Made by a program: the position numbers and the translations under genes
The notes under the pieces: generated by a model
Database searches by the model: none
What the model saw: the letters and a program-made list of their open reading frames with translations, nothing else
Told to the model about the DNA's origin: nothing
Assembly (NCBI GenBank): GCA_043718505.1
Contig: JAYSVN010000019.1
Span: forward strand, 1 to 5,891
DNA length: 5,891 nt
Direction of reading: 5' to 3'
Source of the DNA: JAGOSA01 sp043718505
GTDB taxonomy: Bacteria > Patescibacteriota > Minisyncoccia > Phycocordibacterales > UBA9973
Shown here: one piece after another, positions 1-4,863 of the stretch
Position numbering within the stretch: position 1 is the first letter of the stretch
How the letters are laid out: every line of letters begins with the position of its first letter

Positions 1-2522
1 TTGTCACCGACTGAAATATTACGAACCTGAGCGAGTTCAATAACGACTTTCTTAATGATGCCTGATTCGAGCTGGTGGCCTTGATCTCGTGAGAAAATCT
101 TAACTGAAATAACGCGACCGCGCTTGCCGTGTTCGAGACGAAGTGAAGTATCTTTAACGTCACGGGCTTTTTCAGCAAAGATCGAGCGGAGGAGTCTTTC
201 TTCCGGCGTAAGTTCAGTTTCGCCTTTCGGTGTAATTTTTCCGACAAGAATATCATTTTCGCGCACTTCAGCACCGATACGAACAACACCTTCTTCATCG
301 AGGTCTTTAAGTTTAGCTTCAGAAACGTTTGGAATGTCACGAGTTGTAACTTCAGGTCCGAGTTTTGTATCACGAACAGTACAGATAAATTCTTCAATGT
401 GAATTGAAGTGAATTTACTGTGCTTCACGAGTCTTTCGGAAAGAATAATGGCGTCTTCGTAGTTAGCACCGTTCCAGCTCATGAAAGCTACAAGTGCATT
501 TTGACCAATCGAAATCTGGCCACCGTCAGATGTAGAAGTATCTGCAAGGAGATCGCCTTTCTTAACTTTTTGACCGACAGAAACAACTGGACGCTGGTGG
601 TATGAAGTGAAATAGTTTGTTCTTTCGAAATTGACGAGTGGGTAAGCAACTTTTTTCTCTGACTTATCACCTTCTACTGTTACATGTTTAGCATCAACCG
701 AAACAACAGTACCGGCTTCTGCAGACATAACGAGACGGCCTGTGTCGCGTGCAGCCAAAAGTTCAATACCAGTAGCGACAAGCGGAGCTTCAGGCACAAC
801 ACATGGAAGAGCCTGTTTTTGCATGTTCGAACCCATGAGCGCACGGTTGGCGTCATTGTGTTCGAGGAACGGAATCATGCTCGTTGCAATAGAGAAAGCC
901 TGGTTTGTAGCCACATCCATGTAGTCAACTTTTTCGCGCTCAATAAGACCAGGAGAAGTTTTGACACGAGCTTCAACACGAGCATCGAGCAGTTTGCCGT
1001 CTTCATCATACTTAACGCCGGCATGAGCAATGTTATATGACTCTTCTTCAAGAGCATTCATATATACAATTTCACCGGTAATTTTTGCATTCTTAACTTT
1101 GACGTATGGAGTTTCGATAATACCGAATTCGTTTACGCGGGCATAAATAGACAAGTGAAGAATAAGACCAATGTTCGGACCTTCAGGGGTGTGAATCGGA
1201 CAGACGCGACCGTAGTGAGAAGTGTGCACGTCACGAACTTCAAGACCGGCACGTTCACGCGAAAGGCCACCGGGACCAAGCGCTGAAAGCGTTCGAAGGT
1301 GTTCGATTTCATCCATGATGTTGTTTTGACTCATGAATTGAGAGAGCTGGTTCGTTGTGAAAAATTCTTTAATACGAGCCTGGAGGGGACGTTGGTTAAT
1401 GATTTGAATTGGGAGAGCCTGAGTCGCATCAATTGTCGACATTCTGTCCTGAATGTTTCTTTTGATTTGCATCATACCAGTACGCATTTTTTGCTGGAGA
1501 AGTTCTCCGACGAAACGAACGCGGCGCTGTGCAAGGTGATCGATATCGTCAGCCTTAGCACCGGGAGTTGAGTTAAGCACCATCAAGTATTCCAGGATAG
1601 TGACCATGTCATCTGCGTTGAGTGAACGGCGTTCAAGAGACTTAGCGTCCATTGGCTTTTCGAAACGCTTATTGAAGCGGAAGCGACCAACTGGGGAGAG
1701 ATCGTAGCGCGCAGTTTCAAAGAGAGAATTTATAAATTCCTTTGCGTTTTCAGATGTAGCGAGATCGCCGTCACGGAGACGTTTGTAGATTTCGATATAC
1801 GAAGCGTTGAGGTCTTTGGCCGGATCTTTTTCGAGGGAGAGTTTAATGATTTTTTTATGTTCATCACTTTTGAACTGGCCGATGATTTTGTCATCAGTGT
1901 GCAAGCCGAGCACGCGAATGAGTGAGCCGATTGAAAACTTACGCTTCTTGTCGATACGAACATAAAGTGCACCGTCAACTTCAGTTTCAATTTCAATCCA
2001 AACACCGCGAGCCGGGATAATTTTGGCACCAAAGACACGCTTGCCCTTGAGTTCAGCTTCAGTAAAGAAAACGCCGAAAGAGCGCGCCAGCTGTGGCACG
2101 ATAACACGCTCTACACCGTTAATAATGAAAGTACCGTGACCGGTCATGAGTGGCACATCGGAGAGGAAAATTTCCTGCTCTTTGTCTGTGCCGCCGGAAA
2201 CTTTATTCGTCAATTTGACGCGAGCTTTGAGTGGCGCCTCGTACGAAACTTTATTTTCCTTAGCAAACTCTTCATCGGTCTTCGCTTCACCGACTGTAAA
2301 TGATTCAAAGGCTAATTCGAACTTCTTGCCCGAATAGTCATGAATCGGTGAAAACTCTTTAAAAACTTCTTTCATACCTACTTCGATGAGCCACTTGTAT
2401 GAAGCAATTTGGGTTTCCAAAAGATTTGGAAATTCCACGAACGGTTTCTTATACTTCGAAAAGTACTTTTTCTCGCGACTAGCCATGTTGCGATTGCCAT
2501 GGCTGTTCTTTGTTTTATCCAT
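1..2522 (-). CDS. rpoB: DNA-directed RNA polymerase subunit beta (3' end cut off by window edge)
   Basis: Catalytic beta subunit of bacterial RNA polymerase; with beta' it forms the active cleft. The minus strand reads open for 840 codons without a stop and continues past position 1, so the C-terminal part is missing. Visible landmarks: an N-terminal KYFSKYKKPFVEFPNLLE segment, NGVERVIV from residue 135, the rifampicin-pocket stretch QLSQFMSQNN from residue 392 followed by LSALGPGGLSRERAGLEVRD, HYGRVCPIHTPEGPNIGL, FLEHNDANRALMGSN around residue 555, and SWNGANYEDAIILSER with the acidic pair E689/D690 (E. coli E813/D814). I saw no large lineage-specific insertions before the cut. The start at 2522 is the first ATG; a second ATG at 2486 (MASREKKYF) is equally possible. 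Neither has a Shine-Dalgarno sequence. rplJ and rplL are not upstream, which is unusual. Identity is certain; the exact start is not. Confidence 0.97.
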   Translation of the reverse strand, partial: MDKTKNSHGNRNMASREKKYFSKYKKPFVEFPNLLETQIASYKWLIEVGMKEVFKEFSPIHDYSGKKFELAFESFTVGEAKTDEEFAKENKVSYEAPLKARVKLTNKVSGGTDKEQEIFLSDVPLMTGHGTFIINGVERVIVPQLARSFGVFFTEAELKGKRVFGAKIIPARGVWIEIETEVDGALYVRIDKKRKFSIGSLIRVLGLHTDDKIIGQFKSDEHKKIIKLSLEKDPAKDLNASYIEIYKRLRDGDLATSENAKEFINSLFETARYDLSPVGRFRFNKRFEKPMDAKSLERRSLNADDMVTILEYLMVLNSTPGAKADDIDHLAQRRVRFVGELLQQKMRTGMMQIKRNIQDRMSTIDATQALPIQIINQRPLQARIKEFFTTNQLSQFMSQNNIMDEIEHLRTLSALGPGGLSRERAGLEVRDVHTSHYGRVCPIHTPEGPNIGLILHLSIYARVNEFGIIETPYVKVKNAKITGEIVYMNALEEESYNIAHAGVKYDEDGKLLDARVEARVKTSPGLIEREKVDYMDVATNQAFSIATSMIPFLEHNDANRALMGSNMQKQALPCVVPEAPLVATGIELLAARDTGRLVMSAEAGTVVSVDAKHVTVEGDKSEKKVAYPLVNFERTNYFTSYHQRPVVSVGQKVKKGDLLADTSTSDGGQISIGQNALVAFMSWNGANYEDAIILSERLVKHSKFTSIHIEEFICTVRDTKLGPEVTTRDIPNVSEAKLKDLDEEGVVRIGAEVRENDILVGKITPKGETELTPEERLLRSIFAEKARDVKDTSLRLEHGKRGRVISVKIFSRDQGHQLESGIIKKVVIELAQVRNISVGD

Positions 2523-2577
2523 GCGAAAAATAAATAAAATAGACGACGCTATGCTATATAAAAGCAAAGCAAAAGGC

Positions 2578-2598
2578 GGCGACTAAAATTCCGTCACC
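2578..2598 (-). terminator. Weak attenuator-like hairpin in rpoB leader
   Basis: On the minus strand GGTGAC (2598-2593) can pair with GTCGCC (2583-2578), six pairs including one G-T, around a 9-nt loop. After GCC comes TTTTGCTTTGCTTTT. The stem is short and the T run is interrupted and starts three bases late, so termination, if any, would be partial. Confidence 0.25.
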
Positions 2599-2609
2599 TT
2601 ATTGTCGGC

Positions 2610-2639
2610 TTATTTCTCTAATATTAATAAATGTTGCAC
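2610..2639 (-). CDS. Possible 9-aa leader peptide upstream of rpoB
   Basis: A GTG codon at 2639 opens a 9-codon frame (GTG CAA CAT TTA TTA ATA), closed by TAA at 2610-2612. It is preceded, 4 nt away, by GGGAGAGG (2644-2651), the only purine-rich Shine-Dalgarno-like run before any candidate start in the window. Three TTA leucine codons lie in its middle, and the possible attenuator stem begins just downstream. Such a short ORF arises easily by chance, so this is a weak candidate. Confidence 0.15.
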   Translation of the reverse strand: MQHLLILEK

Positions 2640-2716
2640 AATACCTCTCCCTTGGTATGAGCTGTTAAAGTGGCTTTCGCCGTCGATTGAGTCCCCCATA
2701 ACACAATCTGTCAATC

Positions 2717-2741
2717 AGGCCAACAGTATAAGCCCTGGCCT
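2717..2741. repeat. Inverted repeat flanking the rpoB -10 box, operator candidate
   Basis: AGGCCA (2717-2722) and TGGCCT (2736-2741) are exact reverse complements separated by 13 bp, and the -10 box TATACT lies between them. One half-site is in the promoter spacer and the other at the predicted start site, a common place for a repressor to bind. Six-base arms can occur by chance. Confidence 0.35.
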
Positions 2742-2753
2742 CTCTCCTGTCAA
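2725..2753 (-). promoter_or_regulatory. Sigma-70-type promoter reading toward rpoB
   Basis: Minus strand: -35 TTGACA (2748-2753, perfect), 17-bp spacer, -10 TATACT (2725-2730, five of six). It is the strongest promoter match in the window and predicts a start near 2718. A second TTGACA at 2709-2714 sits inside a near-copy of the same -35 context (CTGATTGACAG against CTGATTTGACAG). With a 17-bp spacer it faces only a poor -10 (CTCAAT), so a tandem second promoter is uncertain. Confidence 0.75.
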
Positions 2754-2775
2754 ATCAGCTTTTACACAGGGCAAA

Positions 2776-2804
2776 TTGACTTATTGGGTCCCAAGCCATA
2801 CGCT
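2776..2804 (+). promoter_or_regulatory. Sigma-70-type promoter for the 93-aa gene
   Basis: Plus strand: -35 TTGACT (2776-2781), 17-bp spacer, -10 TACGCT (2799-2804), which keeps the key T, A and final T. The predicted start near 2811 leaves about 20 nt before the ATG at 2831. It is arranged back to back with the rpoB promoter, whose -35 box is 22 bp away. Confidence 0.6.
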
Positions 2805-2830
2805 TAGCCAAACAGTTAAAAACTCTAAAT

Positions 2831-3112
2831 ATGGAAACGATAGTTAACAAAGCTCAGATCCGGAATTTATGTAAGTACATCCTGGTTGAATATCAGGAAA
2901 GAGGCAAAACCGCAACACTGCGCAGAGTAAGTGATAATCTTGAAATCGAAGTCGAGATTAAAAATGAAACCTTCGAGACTGAATTCACTAAAATGGTACG
3001 GTCTCACCAGGATCGTGTTGCGCAAAAGAAACCACCGCCAATCTGGCAGGCACATGTCAGAGAAGGTGGAAATTTTCTCAGTATGCGCGAACTAAAGGCG
3101 GAGAAAGATTAG
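2831..3112 (+). CDS. Hypothetical protein, 93 aa
   Basis: I do not recognise this protein. It is small, soluble and highly charged, with no membrane segment or signal peptide. Residues 1-25 look helical (NKAQIRNLCKYILVEYQERG), residues 27-50 look beta-rich with alternating hydrophobic and acidic residues (LEIEVEIKNETFETE), and a KKPPPIWQ stretch (66-73) precedes a short charged tail. It is supported as a real gene by its own promoter at 2776-2804, three consecutive in-frame stops (TAG TAG TGA from 3110), and an intrinsic terminator starting 8 bp after the first stop. There is no Shine-Dalgarno sequence before the ATG. It is transcribed away from rpoB and shows no functional link to its neighbours. 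Confidence 0.72.
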   Translation: METIVNKAQIRNLCKYILVEYQERGKTATLRRVSDNLEIEVEIKNETFETEFTKMVRSHQDRVAQKKPPPIWQAHVREGGNFLSMRELKAEKD

Positions 3113-3120
3113 TAGTGAGT

Positions 3121-3150
3121 AAGGCGGGCTTATTGTCCGCTTTTTTATTT
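3121..3150 (+). terminator. Intrinsic terminator of the 93-aa gene
   Basis: AAGGCGGGC (3121-3129) pairs with GTCCGCTTT (3135-3143), nine pairs including two G-T wobbles, around a TTATT loop. The right arm runs into TTTTTTATTT. Confidence 0.8.
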
Positions 3151-3172
3151 CAGTTTTATGTAAGATTCATGT

Positions 3173-3178
3173 TACTAT
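3173..3178 (+). promoter_or_regulatory. Weak candidate -10 box for the 107-aa gene
   Basis: TACTAT matches the -10 consensus at four of six positions and lies between the upstream terminator and the ATG at 3197. No convincing -35 box is found at 16-18 bp. The gene needs its own promoter because a terminator precedes it. Confidence 0.25.
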
Positions 3179-3196
3179 GAACAAAATCCTTACGTC

Positions 3197-3520
3197 ATGT
3201 GTCAAAATTGTGCCTTAAATGACCAGGTTCTCGAAAAAACTTTGAGAAAACCTGTGCACGGCGAAATATACTGTTTCTATGGTTACAATAAATATGTCCA
3301 TTGTGCAGTTATGGTTAAGCCGGAAAATGGGGAAATAAATACTATTCCCGAACCTTTTTATATCTTGCCTCACTTGCGACCAATGTTTGAGAAAATGCAA
3401 TTATGCGTCTTTAGGTTTATTAATAATCCTCAGGATCAAAAATTCGCTGCGCACATATTTATTGAACCAACCAAAAAATTTCGCTCTGCTTTAAAGATTA
3501 AGTCGCTTACAACAATATAA
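3197..3520 (+). CDS. Hypothetical protein, 107 aa, cysteine-containing
   Basis: I do not recognise this protein. It opens with a CxxC pair (C2, C5) and has further cysteines at 26, 36 and 70 and histidines at 21, 35, 59 and 86, so metal binding is possible but not shown. The middle alternates short beta-like stretches (GEIYCFYGYNKYVHCAVMV, residues 22-40) with a proline-rich turn (PEPFYILPHLRP, 51-62), and the C-terminus is basic. No signal peptide or membrane helix is seen. The first ATG is used; no Shine-Dalgarno sequence precedes it. The TAA stop lies inside the right arm of a strong terminator, so gene end and transcript end coincide, which supports a genuine gene. It converges on trmD, whose stop is 21 bp away on the other strand. 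Confidence 0.7.
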   Translation: MCQNCALNDQVLEKTLRKPVHGEIYCFYGYNKYVHCAVMVKPENGEINTIPEPFYILPHLRPMFEKMQLCVFRFINNPQDQKFAAHIFIEPTKKFRSALKIKSLTTI

Positions 3521-3535
3521 GCGACTTTTTTATTT
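3500..3535 (+). terminator. Strong intrinsic terminator overlapping the 107-aa gene end
   Basis: AAGTCGCTTA (3500-3509) and TAAGCGACTT (3518-3527) form a perfect 10-bp stem with an 8-nt loop, followed by TTTTATTTTT. The stop codon is the first three bases of the right arm. On the minus strand the same hairpin lies just after the trmD stop but is followed only by TTAATCTTT, so it may weakly end trmD transcripts too. Confidence 0.9.
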
Positions 3536-3541
3536 TTCTCT

Positions 3542-4285
3542 TTACTTGTTACCCTTCGCCTGTTTCCACTTTTCTATTTCCTTATGATCGCCAGAAAGCA
3601 GCACTTTCGGCACTTTATGTTTTTTCCCTTTATATTCCAAAATTTCCGGACGAGTATAGAATTCGCTGGCTGAAATACGTTCTTCTTCAAGCGATTCAAA
3701 TTTACCGAGCACACCTTCGATTTGACGTGACATTGAATCGATCAAAACCATGGCTGGCAGTTCGCCGCCCGTAAGTACATAGTCACCAATTGAAATATCG
3801 ACAAAATTTGCCGCGCCAACTTCTTTTTTCAAAATAGTGGTTACTCTCGCATCAATACCTTCATAACGACCTGAAATTAAAATGACGTTCGTATACTTTT
3901 TTACTACCGTTTTTGCAAATGCAGTGTCAAACTTTTTGCCACTTGGGGAAAAGTTAATGATCTTTATTTTGATTTGATATTTTTTTGAAACTTTCTTTAT
4001 TCCCTTTGAATTTCTGACGCCAATTTTTTTCATGGCCGCCTCAACCGCTTTCAAAACAGGTTCAGCACGCAAAATCATACCTGGCCCGCCTCCATACGGC
4101 CTATCGTCAACAATTCGCGAAACATTGCCGTCAGGCCAGACTTTTTTGTGCTTACCTGTGACAAAATCACGCGGATTGTAAAAACTCACTTTGATTTTCT
4201 TTTCCTTTATCCCCCGCGCCAAAATAGACTCGCCGAGGTACGAGTCGAACATATTTGGGAAAAGGGTAATCACGTGGAAATGCAT
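3542..4285 (-). CDS. trmD: tRNA (guanine37-N1)-methyltransferase TrmD
   Basis: Transfers a methyl group from S-adenosylmethionine to N1 of G37, next to the anticodon of tRNAs reading CNN codons, which prevents +1 frameshifting. Family landmarks, numbered from the ATG at 4285 (247 aa): MHFHVITLFPNMF at the N-terminus, VDDRPYGGGPGM from residue 59, SGRYEGID about 138-145, and the trefoil-knot SAM-binding segment IGDYVLTGGELPA (166-178). The conserved arginine is R187; YTRPE starts at 210 and LLSGDHKEI at 229. The frame stays open upstream to a TTG at 4321, but the ATG matches the usual TrmD start. Oddities: about ten extra residues (VWPDGNVSRI, 49-58) before VDDRPY; an active-site loop about four residues shorter than in E. 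coli; and glutamate (E202) where ungapped counting from R187 places catalytic D169 of E. coli. It is not next to rpsP, rimM or rplS, its usual operon partners. Identity is certain. Confidence 0.97.
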   Translation of the reverse strand: MHFHVITLFPNMFDSYLGESILARGIKEKKIKVSFYNPRDFVTGKHKKVWPDGNVSRIVDDRPYGGGPGMILRAEPVLKAVEAAMKKIGVRNSKGIKKVSKKYQIKIKIINFSPSGKKFDTAFAKTVVKKYTNVILISGRYEGIDARVTTILKKEVGAANFVDISIGDYVLTGGELPAMVLIDSMSRQIEGVLGKFESLEEERISASEFYTRPEILEYKGKKHKVPKVLLSGDHKEIEKWKQAKGNK

Positions 4286-4295
4286 ATGATTGTAG

Positions 4296-4301
4296 ATTAT
4301 A
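4296..4301 (-). promoter_or_regulatory. Consensus -10 box just upstream of trmD
   Basis: The minus strand carries a perfect TATAAT 10 bp before the trmD ATG. A start about 7 bp downstream would give a leader of only about 4 nt, effectively a leaderless message. No good -35 box is present at 16-18 bp (the best is TATTTG, 4319-4324). The preceding gene ends in a terminator, so trmD needs its own promoter. Confidence 0.4.
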
Positions 4302-4323
4302 GGTTTTATTAATATTTGCAAAT

Positions 4324-4350
4324 AAAAAATCCGATATTATTCATCGGATT
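4324..4350 (-). terminator. Intrinsic terminator overlapping the end of the 143-aa gene
   Basis: On the minus strand AATCCGAT (4350-4343) pairs perfectly with ATCGGATT (4335-4328) around a 7-nt loop, followed by a T run (4329-4324). The last codons of the gene form the left arm and its TAA stop lies in the loop. Confidence 0.85.
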
Positions 4351-4768
4351 CTGGTTTTAACTTACTGGCGATAGCAGCATCAGCGAAGATCATTTCCATC
4401 AATCTTTCTTTCGTAGACTCGTCATCATCAAGAAAAATTTCTTCGTTTTTAACTTTTGAACCGGTAATAAAGATTCCTTTCTTACCATCTGTACCAATAA
4501 CTAAATATGCATCAGTTGGATGAATTTGCTTCATTTCTTTATCATCACTCCCATTCGAGGACGGTTTAATCTTGCCATAATGAAGTAAGATGCCGCTTCT
4601 GTCTTTATTATTAGTCACCATGAGTCCTGGGCAGAAAATAAGTGAAGTATTTTTATAGTAAACTACTTCACAATCATCTTGATAGTAGATACTGATACAT
4701 AATCGCCCTTGGGCTGGTTTGAGTTTTGAGCTCGCGCATACAAAATCAAACAATTCTTTAAGTTCCAT
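4337..4768 (-). CDS. Hypothetical acidic protein, 143 aa
   Basis: I do not recognise this protein. It is predicted cytoplasmic, with no signal peptide or membrane helix. After a short helix (MELKELFDFVCASS) comes a probably beta-rich body: RLCISIYYQDDCEVVYY (22-38), SLIFCPGLMV (42-51), SGILLHYGKI (58-67), then DAYLVIGT and KKGIFITGSK (86-105). The rest is acidic (LDDDESTKERLMEM) and ends KLKPESDE. Serine- and aspartate-rich residues 70-78 may be a loop. The gene looks like a single transcription unit: a promoter (4784-4812) lies between the peptidase gene's terminator and its ATG, and its own terminator overlaps its stop codon. No Shine-Dalgarno sequence is present. Its promoter shares an unusual -10/start-site sequence with the upstream peptidase gene, hinting at common control. 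Confidence 0.75.
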   Translation of the reverse strand: MELKELFDFVCASSKLKPAQGRLCISIYYQDDCEVVYYKNTSLIFCPGLMVTNNKDRSGILLHYGKIKPSSNGSDDKEMKQIHPTDAYLVIGTDGKKGIFITGSKVKNEEIFLDDDESTKERLMEMIFADAAIASKLKPESDE

Positions 4769-4783
4769 GCTTTAGTTTTTAAT

Positions 4784-4812
4784 ACTCTATAATTTCTCTC
4801 TTAAAGAGTCAA
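4784..4812 (-). promoter_or_regulatory. Promoter of the 143-aa gene
   Basis: Minus strand: -35 TTGACT (4807-4812), 17-bp spacer, -10 TAGAGT (4784-4789). The predicted start near 4777 gives a leader of about 9 nt. The block ATAGAGTATTAAAAA (4790-4776) recurs with one difference before the peptidase gene. Confidence 0.6.
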
Positions 4813-4816
4813 ATTT

Positions 4817-4842
4817 AAAAAACCGCACCCGGATGGATGCGG
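4817..4842 (-). terminator. Intrinsic terminator of the metallopeptidase gene
   Basis: On the minus strand CCGCATCC (4842-4835) pairs with GGGTGCGG (4830-4823), eight pairs with one T-G wobble, around an ATCC loop. TTTTTT follows at 4822-4817, ending 4 bp before the next gene's -35 box. Confidence 0.88.
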
Positions 4843-4863
4843 CTTTATATCGTAACAATGAAA

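Larger units (their letters stand above)
2523..2718 (-). promoter_or_regulatory. Long 5' leader of rpoB, possible cis-regulatory RNA
   Basis: If transcription starts near 2718, the rpoB message has about 196 untranslated bases, far longer than the other leaders predicted here. It contains a GGC-GAAA-GCC tetraloop hairpin, a hairpin with ATACC/GGTAT arms (2642-2659), a possible GTG-started 9-codon ORF at 2639-2610, and a GGTGAC/GTCGCC stem (2578-2598) followed by a T-rich run. The last could act as an attenuator. I recognise no known leader family such as the L10 leader. The elements are visible, but a regulatory role is inference. Confidence 0.35.

Noticed and set aside
124..1571. Several plus-strand open frames of 60-118 codons
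   Set aside because: All are antisense to rpoB and their codons are explained by rpoB conservation on the opposite strand.
1730..2107. 125-codon minus-strand open frame
   Set aside because: It lies in a different frame inside the unambiguous rpoB sequence and has the low-complexity Ser/Leu/Lys make-up of a shadow frame.
2553..2560. TATATAGC on the minus strand as a second rpoB -10 box
   Set aside because: No -35 match at a workable spacing; the 2725-2753 promoter is far better.
2386..2586. 66-codon plus-strand frame over the rpoB start
   Set aside because: Antisense to the rpoB N-terminus and leader, with no promoter or terminator of its own.
2602..2847. Open 81-codon plus-strand frame beginning with TTG in the rpoB upstream region
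   Set aside because: It runs through both divergent promoters and overlaps the better-supported 93-aa gene start; no initiation signal or coding character.
3215..3400. 61-codon minus-strand frame opposite the 107-aa gene
   Set aside because: The plus-strand gene has a terminator and a matching stop; this frame has no supporting signals.
4286..4321. Twelve-codon N-terminal extension of TrmD from a TTG start
   Set aside because: TrmD proteins normally begin right at the M-x-F-x-V-x-T-L-F-P strand, matching the ATG at 4285; the extension also covers the likely -10 box.
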